DNA of 64,000 bases, from the NCBI GenBank assembly GCA_963796675.1, contig CAWCMS010000020.1, positions 372,001-436,000 of the forward strand. Direction: 5' to 3'. Source of the DNA: CAWCDJ01 sp963796675. Lineage in GTDB: Bacteria; Acidobacteriota; Terriglobia; Bryobacterales; Bryobacteraceae. The notes beneath the pieces were generated by a model that made no database searches, had not been told where the DNA came from, and was given only the letters and a program-made list of their open reading frames with translations. How positions within the stretch are numbered: position 1 is the stretch's first letter; every line of letters begins with the position of its first letter. Below are positions 34,738-45,196 of the stretch, one piece after another. The position numbers were made by a program, and so were the translations under genes.

Positions 34738-36423
34738 TTAGCGGGCGGCGCTGGCCACTACGGTGGCCGACGGCTTGCGGACGGAAGAGACCGTGGATAC
34801 TCTGTGCGGCGCTCTGCGAGTGCCGACCGCGCGGCGCGAAGAGGTGGAAGTTCGCGTGGTGCGGCGGTGCGTCGTAGTGCGCGTGGCCGCGCGCCTCGTA
34901 ACGACCGCGCGCTCGACTGCCGGAATCAGCAGGCTCTCGCCTTCCGGCGCTTCAGCGGATTGGAGGTGGTTGGCTTCGACAATGCTTGCCGTGGTGGCGC
35001 CGTAGCGCTTGCCGATCGTCGCCAGCGTCTCGCCCATCGAAACACGATGCAGCCGCCAGGAATCCCGATGTTCTCTCGGGATCAATTGCAGTGCGGCCAT
35101 CAACTGATTGCCGGTCCCCTTCGGCACGTGCATGGAATAGCCGGCTGGAACCGTGGTGCCGTGAATCACCGCCGGATTGAGTTCGAGCAACTGCGTCAGC
35201 GAGGTGTCGGTGATATCGGCAACCAGCGACAGGTTTGTGGGCACGGTCGCTTCGATGGTGTCGTATTCAAGCGGCGAATCGAGCTGCAGATTTTCGAGAC
35301 CATAGGCCGACGGATTCTTCTCCATGATCGTCATGGCCAGAATGATCGGCACGTAGTTGGTGGTCTCGGCGGGAAGCACGCCGCGGGAGCGCAGTTCCCA
35401 GAAATCCGCATAGCCGGTGCGCTCGACGGCCTTCTCGACGACGCCGGGCCCGCAGTTGTAGGCGGCAATCGCCAGGTACCAGTCGCCGAATTCGTTATAG
35501 AGATCGTGCAGGTGGCGGGCAGCAGCGCGGGTGGCCTTTTCGGGGTCCATGCGATCGTCGGTGGACTTGGTCTGCTGCAGGCCGTATTCGCGGCCGCGCC
35601 AGACCAGGAACTGCCACATTCCACCGGCTGCCATGCGGGACATCGCGCGCGCCATGAAGCCCGATTCGGCCTGCGCCAGGTGGATCAACTCCTGCGGCAC
35701 GCCTTCTTCGTCGAGCACGCGCCGGATCATGGGCCGGTAGCGCCCGGAGCGCTCAGTTGCCGCGATGATCGTCTTGTGCCCGCGATTCGAGAAGTAGTTG
35801 ATGTAGCCGAGGACGGTGTCGTTGACCGAGAGGGGCAGCTGCGAAACGGTGGCCGCTACCTGGGCCTGCACGCGACCCTTCAGCTTCGGGTCTACCGGGA
35901 AGGTCATCTGCAGCAGGTCTTCGAGCGGAGCCTTTTCGTACTTCCCTTCCTCGACGGCAGCCGAGGCCCCCAGGCCGGCCAGGTCGAGGCGGTGAATGGC
36001 ATCCACCATGTCGTCGAGACGGCGGCCGTAGTCCTGCTTCTCCGAGGGGCTATGTTCGGCGGCCTGCAGCATCAGGTCGATCGCGGTGTCGAATGCCTTG
36101 CGGGCGCTGGCAATGTCGTTCGCCTGATAAAAGCGCTTGCCAAGCTGGAAACTCTGTTCGGAGCGCATCAGGAAGCCGTCGCTATCGTTCTTACGGGCGA
36201 CGAGGGAGGGGTTTCCGAGGAGGACGGGAGGAACATCACGCAAGTAAGCGTTCGATTCTACCGGCGGGGGAGGAATCACTTCTGCGGCTGTATCGGCTGC
36301 GTGCGGAGTAGAAGGAAGGAAGGAAGTTTGGAACCTGGTTTGCTGATTATAGCCGCATGCGGCGGTAAGGAGGGCTACGGCGAAAAGGAAAACAGATAGG
36401 AACGTCTTCTTGCGATCGTCCAT
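34738..36423 (-). CDS. Membrane-bound lytic transglycosylase, MltD-like
   Basis: 561 residues. The lipoprotein-like start (FLFAVALLTAACG, Cys23) suggests membrane anchoring. Residues ~85-160 look TPR-like. The SLT/GH23 domain follows with catalytic Glu253 in LIHLAQAESGFMARAMS, GGMWQFLVWRGREYGL and LAIAAYNCGPGVVEKA. A LysM-type segment is at ~465-510 (HRVSMGETLATIGKRYGAT), and the last 50 residues are Arg/Thr/Ser-rich and low complexity. It cuts peptidoglycan between MurNAc and GlcNAc, forming 1,6-anhydro ends. E. coli MltD has more LysM copies. Confidence 0.9.
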   Translation of the reverse strand: MDDRKKTFLSVFLFAVALLTAACGYNQQTRFQTSFLPSTPHAADTAAEVIPPPPVESNAYLRDVPPVLLGNPSLVARKNDSDGFLMRSEQSFQLGKRFYQANDIASARKAFDTAIDLMLQAAEHSPSEKQDYGRRLDDMVDAIHRLDLAGLGASAAVEEGKYEKAPLEDLLQMTFPVDPKLKGRVQAQVAATVSQLPLSVNDTVLGYINYFSNRGHKTIIAATERSGRYRPMIRRVLDEEGVPQELIHLAQAESGFMARAMSRMAAGGMWQFLVWRGREYGLQQTKSTDDRMDPEKATRAAARHLHDLYNEFGDWYLAIAAYNCGPGVVEKAVERTGYADFWELRSRGVLPAETTNYVPIILAMTIMEKNPSAYGLENLQLDSPLEYDTIEATVPTNLSLVADITDTSLTQLLELNPAVIHGTTVPAGYSMHVPKGTGNQLMAALQLIPREHRDSWRLHRVSMGETLATIGKRYGATTASIVEANHLQSAEAPEGESLLIPAVERAVVTRRAATRTTTHRRTTRTSTSSRRAVGTRRAPHRVSTVSSVRKPSATVVASAAR

Positions 36424-36535
36424 CTACAGCCTCAGATACTGAAAATAAACTACTTCTGCGGGCCGTTGCCCGGTACGAACCTTCAAAGGTTACAACACTG
36501 ACACGACCATGTGCAACCGGGGCCGGCAGAAACCG

Positions 36536-36564
36536 CCCCGCGGGTGTGTCCAATTGCCGCGGGG
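36536..36564 (-). terminator. Hairpin after the EF-G2 gene
   Basis: CCCCGCGG (36536-36543) and CCGCGGGG (36557-36564) form a perfect 8-bp stem with a 13-base loop, 17 bp beyond the EF-G2 stop. The U tract is poor (GGTTTC on the minus strand), so it is a weak or factor-assisted terminator. Confidence 0.45.
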
Positions 36565-36580
36565 CAGTGTCCGCCCATAC

Positions 36581-38662
36581 CTATTCCTCTTCTTCCTCTT
36601 CGCCCATCTTGGCAGCCTTGGCGGCCGCAATAATCTTATCGGCCTGAAGCTGCGGTACAAAATCGTAGTGATCGAACTCCATGGTGAATGACGCCCGCCC
36701 CTGGGTCATGGCGGTCAGGTCGCTCTGATAGTTCAGCATTTCCGCCATGGGCACCTGGGCACGGATGAACTGCGTGCTGCCCTTGGTCTCCATGCCCGCG
36801 ATGCGGCCGCGGCGCCCGTTGAGGTCTCCCATCAGGTCGCCGGCGTATTCCACCGGGGCCTGAATCTCCACGTTCACGATGGGCTCGAGCAGTGCCGGTT
36901 TGGCCTGCTGCATGGCCGCCTTGAACGCCTTGCGCGCCGCCAGCTTGAACGCCAATTCCGAGGAGTCCACATCATGGTAGGAGCCGTCGTAGACGATGAC
37001 CTTGAAGTCCACCATGGGGTAGCCGGCCAGGAAGCCGTTCTCGGCGGCTTCGACGATGCCCTTTTCCACCGCGGGGATGAAGTTCTTGGGAATCGCGCCG
37101 CCGAAAATCTCATTGGCGAATTCGAACTTGGCTCCGCGCGGGAGCGGCTCCATTTTGATCCAGCAATCGCCGAACTGACCGTGGCCGCCGGTCTGCTTCT
37201 TGTGGCGGCCCTGCACGTCGGCAAAACCGCGGATGGTCTCGCGGTACGGAATCTTGGGCGCCTTGAGCGTCACATCCACGCCGTAGCGCCTTTTCAGCCG
37301 GCTGACGACGATTTCCACATGCTGCTGGCCCGCACCTGCCAGGAGGAACTCGCGCGTCTGTGGATCGCGGTAGAAGCGCAGCGACTGGTCCTCTTCGAGC
37401 ATGCGGTGCACGGCGTTGCCCATGCGGTCTTCATCGTTGCGCGATTTGGCTTCGATGGCGAACGCGATCGAGGGCTCAGGCAGCTTCACAGGCGGATAGG
37501 AGGCGTTGATGCCCTTTTCACCCAGGGTGTCGCCGGTCAGCGTGTCCCTGAGCTTGGCCACGGCGCCGATGTCGCCCGCATGCAGCTCGGTGATCGGCTG
37601 AAGAGTCTTGCCGAAGGGAATGCTGACGTGTGCCAGCCGCTCGGTTGAGGAGTGCGTCAGGTTCTGCAGATTGGCGTCGTTCTTGATCACGCCGCTATAC
37701 ACCTTAAAGAAGGTGATGCGACCGGCGAAGGGGTCGGCCGTGGTCTTGAAGACGTAGGCCGAAGCGGGTCCGCTTTCCGAAATCTGCCTGGTGCTTTCGC
37801 CGGCGGCGATTTCGCGTCCCGCCGGAGCCGGCAGGTTCTCGACGACGAGATCGAGGACGAGGTCGATCGCGATATTGTGCAGGGCGCTGGTGCACATCAC
37901 CGGGAAGATCCGCATTTCGCGGACGCCCTGCCGCAGGCCGTCGACGATATGCTCGACGGGCAGCGTTCCCTTCTCGAAGAACTCTTCCATGAGGGCGTCA
38001 TTGCCCTCGGCGACCATCTCCACCAGCGTTTCGTGGGCGGCTTGGGCGGCGTCGGCCAGATTCGCGGGGATGTCGCCTTCCTTTCCCTTGCCGTCGCCAT
38101 CGGGGGTGTAGGTATAGGCCCTCATGCGGATCAGGTCGATCACGCCGGCGAACTCACGCTCCGCGCCGATGGGGATGTGGATCGGCACCGCCGCGCGCCC
38201 GAAGGCCGCCTGCACGCTCTCGAGCGCACGGGCGAAGTCCGCGCGTTCGCGGTCGAGCTTGTTGATAATGACGACGCGGGGCAGTTTGTAATCGTTCGCG
38301 AAATCCCAGACTTTCTCCGTCTGTACTTCGACGCCGGCCACTCCATCCACTACGACCAGTGCAGAGTCGGCGGCGACGAGCGCGGCGCGCGCGTCGTTAA
38401 TAAAAATGTTGTATCCGGGAGTATCCAGGAAGTTGATCTTGGTTTTCTTCCATTCAGCCACGGCGATGGCTGTAGAGATCGTGATTTTGCGTTGGACTTC
38501 CTCCTCGTCAAAATCAGTGATCGTGTTGCCCTCATCGACGCGGAGCAATCGATTGGTGGCTCCCGCGGTGAAAAGCAAACCGGCGGTGAGCGTCGTCTTG
38601 CCGGAATCGCCGTGGCCCACCACACCGACGTTCCGGATGTCCTTGCTTTCGTAGACTTTCAC
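36581..38662 (-). CDS. Elongation factor G-like translational GTPase (EF-G2 type)
   Basis: 693 residues from GTG 38662, which has AAGGGAG 8 bases upstream; the open frame extends 15 codons further, but without a ribosome site. G1 GHGDSGKTTL, G3 FLDTPGYNIFI and G4 INKLDRERADF are present, then domains II-V (QQHVEIVVSRLKRRYGVDV, KKQTGGHGQFGDCWIKMEPL, YPMVDFKVIVYDGSYHDVDS). The sequence fits the second-copy EF-G group rather than canonical fusA. It ends in an acidic GEEEEEE tail. It is monocistronic or follows pnp loosely (terminator at 38777-38807 between). Confidence 0.9.
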   Translation of the reverse strand: MKVYESKDIRNVGVVGHGDSGKTTLTAGLLFTAGATNRLLRVDEGNTITDFDEEEVQRKITISTAIAVAEWKKTKINFLDTPGYNIFINDARAALVAADSALVVVDGVAGVEVQTEKVWDFANDYKLPRVVIINKLDRERADFARALESVQAAFGRAAVPIHIPIGAEREFAGVIDLIRMRAYTYTPDGDGKGKEGDIPANLADAAQAAHETLVEMVAEGNDALMEEFFEKGTLPVEHIVDGLRQGVREMRIFPVMCTSALHNIAIDLVLDLVVENLPAPAGREIAAGESTRQISESGPASAYVFKTTADPFAGRITFFKVYSGVIKNDANLQNLTHSSTERLAHVSIPFGKTLQPITELHAGDIGAVAKLRDTLTGDTLGEKGINASYPPVKLPEPSIAFAIEAKSRNDEDRMGNAVHRMLEEDQSLRFYRDPQTREFLLAGAGQQHVEIVVSRLKRRYGVDVTLKAPKIPYRETIRGFADVQGRHKKQTGGHGQFGDCWIKMEPLPRGAKFEFANEIFGGAIPKNFIPAVEKGIVEAAENGFLAGYPMVDFKVIVYDGSYHDVDSSELAFKLAARKAFKAAMQQAKPALLEPIVNVEIQAPVEYAGDLMGDLNGRRGRIAGMETKGSTQFIRAQVPMAEMLNYQSDLTAMTQGRASFTMEFDHYDFVPQLQADKIIAAAKAAKMGEEEEEE

Positions 38663-38776
38663 GGATTTACTCCCTTCGGTCGGGCCTTGCAGGCGGCCCG
38701 CCCGCAAAAACGGAATAGTAACACAAGGACTTGGTGGGTAGACCTCCGGTCTGTCCGCGGGAGTGGGGTCCTAAAA

Positions 38777-38807
38777 CACAAAAAGGCGCCGGAGGTCATC
38801 CGGCGCC
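38777..38807 (-). terminator. Intrinsic terminator of the rpsO-pnp unit
   Basis: GGCGCCGGA (38785-38793) and TCCGGCGCC (38799-38807) make a perfect 9-bp stem with a 5-base loop. On the minus strand it is followed by TTTTTGTGTTTT. It lies 22 bp after the pnp stop. Confidence 0.88.
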
Positions 38808-38829
38808 ATCAGATTTCACAAGGATTAGG

Positions 38830-40947
<2,118 letters not shown>

Positions 40948-40971
40948 TGTTCTTTCTAAACCTCCAACCTC

Positions 40972-41023
40972 GGCCGGAAACCAGTTCCGGCCAGTCACGA
41001 ATCGGTCCGCGGATCTTCCGCGG
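40972..41023 (-). promoter_or_regulatory. Two hairpins in the rpsO-pnp intergenic leader
   Basis: GGCCGGAA/TTCCGGCC (40972-40992, 5-base loop) and CCGCGGA/TCCGCGG (41007-41023, 3-base loop) stand tandem, 25 bp before the pnp start. In Enterobacteria a hairpin at this place is cut by RNase III and allows PNPase to repress its own mRNA. Position and strength suggest the same role here; that role is inferred. Confidence 0.5.
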
Positions 41024-41163
41024 CCGCTGAGAGTGGAGTTGACAGGAATTGAGATCTCCCCCGCCGCGAGGCCTCAAGCCTCGAATGCGAGAAGACCAAA
41101 TAGGTGTGATGGGAAAGCGTTACAGAACCACACCGGCCCCGCGCCGCTCCCGTTCGAATGGAA

Positions 41164-41433
41164 CTAGCGGCGAATGCCGAGCCGTTGCAGAACCGTTTTA
41201 TAAAGTTCCGGGTCGGAATCGCGCAGGTAAGTCAGAAGCCTTCGACGCTTGGCGACCAGGGTCAGCAACCCTTTGCGGGAACCGTGATCCTTTTTGTGCG
41301 TCTTGAAGTGCTCCGTCAGCAGCGAGATCCGCTGGCTCAACAGGGCAATTTGAACTTCTGACGACCCGGTGTCGGTCTTGTGGCGTTGATTTGTTGAAAA
41401 AATCTGCCGCTTGGTCTCAATCGCCAGTGCCAT
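41164..41433 (-). CDS. rpsO: 30S ribosomal protein S15
   Basis: 89 residues, the usual length. Conserved HKTDTGSSEVQIALLSQRI, LTEHFKTHKKDHGSRKGLL and RRRLLTYLRDSDPELYKTVL. S15 binds 16S rRNA helices 20-22 early in 30S assembly. First gene of the rpsO-pnp unit. The upstream sequence contains TATACT on the minus strand near 41477-41482 as a possible -10 box; a matching -35 is not clear. Confidence 0.97.
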   Translation of the reverse strand: MALAIETKRQIFSTNQRHKTDTGSSEVQIALLSQRISLLTEHFKTHKKDHGSRKGLLTLVAKRRRLLTYLRDSDPELYKTVLQRLGIRR

Positions 41434-41552
41434 TCTAAGGGTGATGCTCCTTGTCTTCTCTTAATCTCGTTTGGGTACAGTATACACAATAACACAGGGG
41501 TGCGCCTGCGTGGAGGGATGGGTCATCCGACCCGGGCGGCACACCACTGCCC

Positions 41553-42023
41553 TCAGTATACTTGAAAGCAAAAAACCTGGTCGGAGCCCTCGGGACTGAG
41601 AGAATACTCACCAGGATCTAGCGACTCGCTTACCTCAATTTTGTAAAGGTTGCCATCGAGCCGGGTCACGTCGATGCGGATGGGCTTCGGCTGCCTCTTC
41701 GGTCCGAAGAGAATTTCGCGGTGGTTGCCCTTCACATCCAACTTGTAGAGGCCGAGCTTGTCGGGCGACAGCTTGTCGGCCTGGAACAGGAAGATCGGCG
41801 AGACCAGCGGAGTGCGCGCCGGGGAATTGGCGCCTTCGACGATGTAGAGAACATCATCCTTCTTCTGTTTCTGCTCGACGGCCTGGGACGCTTCGGTGGC
41901 GATCAGGTTATCCGCATGTTTCAGGTAGGGCAGATCGGGCTTCGCGGGCCGCGGGCCATCATATTTCTGGGCGAAGGCCGCGCAGGCTGCGGCAAGCAAC
42001 AGCGGCAGTATCCGGCGGATCAT
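41553..42023 (-). CDS. Exported hypothetical protein
   Basis: 156 residues with a signal peptide (MIRRILPLLLAAACAAFAQ). The mature part starts KYDGPRPAKPDLPYLKHADN, continues with VEQKQKKDDVLYIVEGANS and a C-terminal beta-rich section (VTRLDGNLYKIEVSESLDPG, QVFCFQV). The pattern is seen in secreted proteins of Acidobacteria, with unknown function. Its start lies within the 3' end of the acyltransferase frame, suggesting coupling. Confidence 0.75.
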   Translation of the reverse strand: MIRRILPLLLAAACAAFAQKYDGPRPAKPDLPYLKHADNLIATEASQAVEQKQKKDDVLYIVEGANSPARTPLVSPIFLFQADKLSPDKLGLYKLDVKGNHREILFGPKRQPKPIRIDVTRLDGNLYKIEVSESLDPGEYSLSPEGSDQVFCFQVY

Positions 42024-43092
42024 AGGAATCGATTTCTATCTTACAACGCTCGCGCGGCGCCGCTGCGGCTTGAATCCATCTTCGTGCCGGAGCTTCGAAC
42101 CACACATTGCAGGCGAGCGACCCGGCAACCAGGATACCGGTGTAGACCGCAAACTCCGGCCAGGTGAGCGGCGTCCGCTGCGCGCCTGCGTGGACGCCGC
42201 GCGCCGCCACTAGAAACCAGGCCATCACAGGCGATTGCAGGATGTAAATCGAGTAACTGGCGTCTCCCATTGTCTGCAGGGGCCGGGTCGAAAGCAGGCG
42301 GCCCAACATGCCGCCCCCCGAAGCGAGCGAGCAGACCAGGATCGCAAATAGAGGCGCCGCCAGGGCTCCCCGCAGCAGAGGAGGAATCAGGAACGGCGAG
42401 AGCGCCGCGAAAGCGGCCAGAGCCAGCGATACCGGCGCCATCGCGCGGCGGAAACTGAAATTGCCGCGCAAGAATGCGCCTCCGGCAGCCACTCCCAGTA
42501 TGAATTCGGCCAGGCGGAAGACAGGCATGTACATTACGGCCTCCGCGTTTCCATGCAGCAGCATCTGGGCCAGCGGAGGAGCGAGCGCCGCTGCCCAGCA
42601 TGCCGTTGCAACCATCCAAACGCCGCGAGCCGAGAGCCTCAGAATGGGCGGAAGGATGAAAGGGAAAAGCAGATAGAAAAACGCTTCGTTCGCGAGCGAC
42701 CAGCCCGGGCCGTTCCACACGAGCGCAATTTTGGGGAACCATGCCTGCACCAGCCCCATCGCGGCAAAGCCGGCGGCGGCCAGCCTGCCCGGTTCCACGT
42801 GTCCCGACCGCACGACCACGGCAGGAGCGATCAGCACCAATCCGAGAGCGTATGCCGGGTAGATCCGGGCGAACCGCGCCACGAAAAAGCGGGGCCTGCG
42901 GAGAGGGCGTCCCGCATAGTTATAAGCCAGTACAAAACCGGAGAGGATGAAGAAGAGCCCCACCGCCATGTAACCGTTCGCCGCTACGTTACGCAAGAGC
43001 AGCGGAAGCCCGGGCGCGTAGTGGAAGAAGACCACGTGCAGGGCCGCGAAGAAGCGGATTCCGGTGAGCGCGGGCAGGGGCGGCCGGTCCAT
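41959..43092 (-). CDS. Acyltransferase family 3 (OafA/YrhL-like) membrane protein
   Basis: 377 residues, about ten membrane helices. It starts MDRPPLPALTGIRFFAALHV followed by VFFHYAPG, GLFFILSGFVLAYNY and FFVARFARIYPAY, the acyltransferase-3 hallmarks; the His of FFHY is the presumed active-site residue. Members O-acetylate surface polysaccharides, lipids or antibiotics. The frame overlaps the next gene by 65 bp, and the last ~30 residues look unlike membrane protein; a one-base error near 42045 could place the real stop earlier. The start is 33 bp from the amidase stop, on the same strand. Confidence 0.88.
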   Translation of the reverse strand: MDRPPLPALTGIRFFAALHVVFFHYAPGLPLLLRNVAANGYMAVGLFFILSGFVLAYNYAGRPLRRPRFFVARFARIYPAYALGLVLIAPAVVVRSGHVEPGRLAAAGFAAMGLVQAWFPKIALVWNGPGWSLANEAFFYLLFPFILPPILRLSARGVWMVATACWAAALAPPLAQMLLHGNAEAVMYMPVFRLAEFILGVAAGGAFLRGNFSFRRAMAPVSLALAAFAALSPFLIPPLLRGALAAPLFAILVCSLASGGGMLGRLLSTRPLQTMGDASYSIYILQSPVMAWFLVAARGVHAGAQRTPLTWPEFAVYTGILVAGSLACNVWFEAPARRWIQAAAAPRERCKIEIDSYDPPDTAAVACRSLRGLRPEI

Positions 43093-43124
43093 GATCCACA
43101 GATCGGCGGAGCACCGGAACAGCT

Positions 43125-44507
43125 TTAGAGAGGGGGCGCCTGCCAGCCGCCGAAAGCCTCTTCGAGACGCAGCGCGACAGCAAGGGCAATGTCCTCGCGC
43201 CAGGGGGCAGCCGCAATTTGTACGCCGACCGGCAGGCCTTCCGGCGTCGCACCGCAGCGTACTACGGCCGCGGGCCAACCGGTCAGGTTGTGGGTCATCG
43301 TATAGCTGAAGCCGGGGAACACGGAATCATCGACCGACCGGCCGTGCGCCACCGCGGGAAAGGCCGCGACCGGCGACAACACAGCGTCGTAATCGCCCAG
43401 GAAACGCAGCAGGGTGTTGCGGTACTCGTCGAGTTCGGCCCAGAGTTGCGCGAAGCCCGCGATGTCCGTCCGGGCCGCTTCGAGCTTGCGCAGCCAGCCT
43501 TCGAACAGAGAATGGATTTCCAGGCTCCCGATAGACTTGGCGAAATCGCGCAGGCCGTCGCCGCCATCGGGCCCGAGGAAGCGCATTTCCAGGTCGTAGC
43601 TGCGTTCGACCAGGGGCGGCCGGCACTCCTCGGCGCCAACCGCCTCCGCGGCGCGCCGGACCACTGCCTCGGTATCGGGATCGGGGCTCATCACGCCGTT
43701 ATCCACGAAGAACGCAATCCGGAATCCGGCGGGGTTGAGCCGGCGCGGATCCTCAAAGGGCGCGGGGACGGCCGTGCGGTCCATCCCGTCGGGCCCTGCC
43801 AGCAGCGACATCATCAGGCAGAGATCCTCGACGCGGCGCGCCATGGGACCGATCTGCCAGATCGCTTCGATCCAGCCGGAAGCCGGGGGCACGTGGCCGG
43901 TCCGCGGCAGCCGGCCCGAGGTCGGCTTGATTGCGGCGATGCCGCAGAAATGGGCCGGCAGCCGCACGCTCCCAGCGGCATCGCTGCCGAGACCGAAGGG
44001 CGATCCGCCGGCCGCGATCAGCGCCGCCTCGCCGCCGCTCGATCCGCCGGAGGTGCGATCGGGCCGGTACGGATTGTTGGTGCGGCCAAAGATCAGGTTG
44101 TCGCTTTCGAAGGCGAAGAGCAGGTCGGGAAGATTGGTGCGGGCCAGCGGAATGGCGCCGGCCGAGCGCAGCCGCTTGACCAGGGTGGCATCTTCGGCGG
44201 AACGCGGACCCGCCTGATAGCCAAGCGTTCCGGCGCTACAGATGGTGCCGGCAACCTGGATCGAATCCTTGACGGAAAACGGCACGCCGGCAAGCGGCCC
44301 CACTGGCTCGCCGGCCGCCCGGCGACGGTCCGCCTGACGAGCTTCATCGAGCGCCTGGTCCGCCAGAACCTCGATGGCCGCGTTAATCCGCGAATTCACT
44401 TCGACGATCCGCTCCAGATGGGCGCGCACGAGTTCGACCGAGGAGATCTCGCCCTTGCGGATCAGGGCCGCCTGCCGCACGCCGGATTCGGTTAACACCG
44501 ATTTCAT
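43125..44507 (-). CDS. Amidase-signature family hydrolase
   Basis: 460 residues. The Ser-cisSer-Lys triad is visible: Lys80 in GVPFSVKDSIQVAG, cis-Ser156 in DRTSGGSSGGEAALIAAG and nucleophile Ser180 in GLGSDAAGSVRLPAHFCG. The family includes GatA, fatty-acid-amide hydrolase and aryl-acylamidases. There are no gatB or gatC genes nearby and the C-terminus differs from GatA, so a stand-alone amidase is likelier. Its start overlaps the stop of the CbiX-like gene by 4 bp. Confidence 0.9.
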   Translation of the reverse strand: MKSVLTESGVRQAALIRKGEISSVELVRAHLERIVEVNSRINAAIEVLADQALDEARQADRRRAAGEPVGPLAGVPFSVKDSIQVAGTICSAGTLGYQAGPRSAEDATLVKRLRSAGAIPLARTNLPDLLFAFESDNLIFGRTNNPYRPDRTSGGSSGGEAALIAAGGSPFGLGSDAAGSVRLPAHFCGIAAIKPTSGRLPRTGHVPPASGWIEAIWQIGPMARRVEDLCLMMSLLAGPDGMDRTAVPAPFEDPRRLNPAGFRIAFFVDNGVMSPDPDTEAVVRRAAEAVGAEECRPPLVERSYDLEMRFLGPDGGDGLRDFAKSIGSLEIHSLFEGWLRKLEAARTDIAGFAQLWAELDEYRNTLLRFLGDYDAVLSPVAAFPAVAHGRSVDDSVFPGFSYTMTHNLTGWPAAVVRCGATPEGLPVGVQIAAAPWREDIALAVALRLEEAFGGWQAPPL

Positions 44508-44875
44508 TGCTGCGCCTCGGTGGCCCGGTCGAGCAGGATGCGGACCAGGGCATCGTGGCCATCGAGGGGCGGGGTGACGCGGAGGTCGACGCCGGGATGG
44601 GTGGCGGCGGCTCGAGCGGCGAGTTTGGGCAGGTCGCGCTCGAGGTGAGTTCCGAGAGTGAGGAAGTAGGGGATCACGACAAGTTCGCTTAGGCCAAGAG
44701 CGGCAAGGTGGGCGACCGCGCCATCGAGGTCGGGCGTTCCCAGTTCGAGAAACGCCGCTTCCACGTGCGGGAAGCCGCCGGCGCGGGCAAATTGCGCGGC
44801 GACCGAGCGTACGGCCTGATTGGCCGATTCGATCCGCGAGCCGTGAGCAAAAACAATGAAGCCGCGCTCCGCCAT
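44504..44875 (-). CDS. CbiX/SirB-like chelatase domain protein
   Basis: 123 residues, a single CbiX domain: GFIVFAHGSRIESANQ with the metal/tetrapyrrole His, ELGTPDLDGAVAHLAALGL, LVVIPYFLTLGTHLERDLP with the second His. Short CbiX proteins insert Co or Fe into sirohydrochlorin as dimers or are the single-domain class. No cobalamin or siroheme genes are next to it, so its role here is uncertain. Coupled by overlap to the amidase. Confidence 0.88.
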   Translation of the reverse strand: MAERGFIVFAHGSRIESANQAVRSVAAQFARAGGFPHVEAAFLELGTPDLDGAVAHLAALGLSELVVIPYFLTLGTHLERDLPKLAARAAATHPGVDLRVTPPLDGHDALVRILLDRATEAQQ

Positions 44876-45027
44876 CGCCCGCTAGTTTAGCGCGGTATCG
44901 GACCAGGCGATGTGTGGGCGTGCTAGGATGGAGTCATTCGAAAATTGTAAGTAAACCCACGAAGCGCGCCACCTCTTCCCTCCTCTCCTCCACCAGCGCT
45001 TACGGGTGCTCTTAGCCGGGAATAGAA

Positions 45028-45138
45028 ATGGATCCTGACGCGCTTGCTCTGATTTTTCTCCTCTTCATGGTGATTACCGTGCTGATGTATCCCCCTGGCC
45101 CGGGATCGCCGCTACCCGACCGTGTTCCGTCGCGCTGA
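45028..45138 (+). CDS. Possible 36-residue single-helix membrane peptide
   Basis: ATG to TGA encodes MDPDALALIFLLFMVITVLM followed by a short Pro/Gly/Arg tail. The first 20 residues are one hydrophobic helix. It lies 58 bp upstream of the helicase gene and in the same direction. There is no strong ribosome site (AATAGAA before the ATG). The rest of 44890-45196 shows nothing else. Confidence 0.3.
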   Translation: MDPDALALIFLLFMVITVLMYPPGPGSPLPDRVPSR

Positions 45139-45196
45139 CCGCGCACCAGCAGCGCTAGTACGGTCCACGATGCTACACTGAAAAGCGTTCCCTTTC

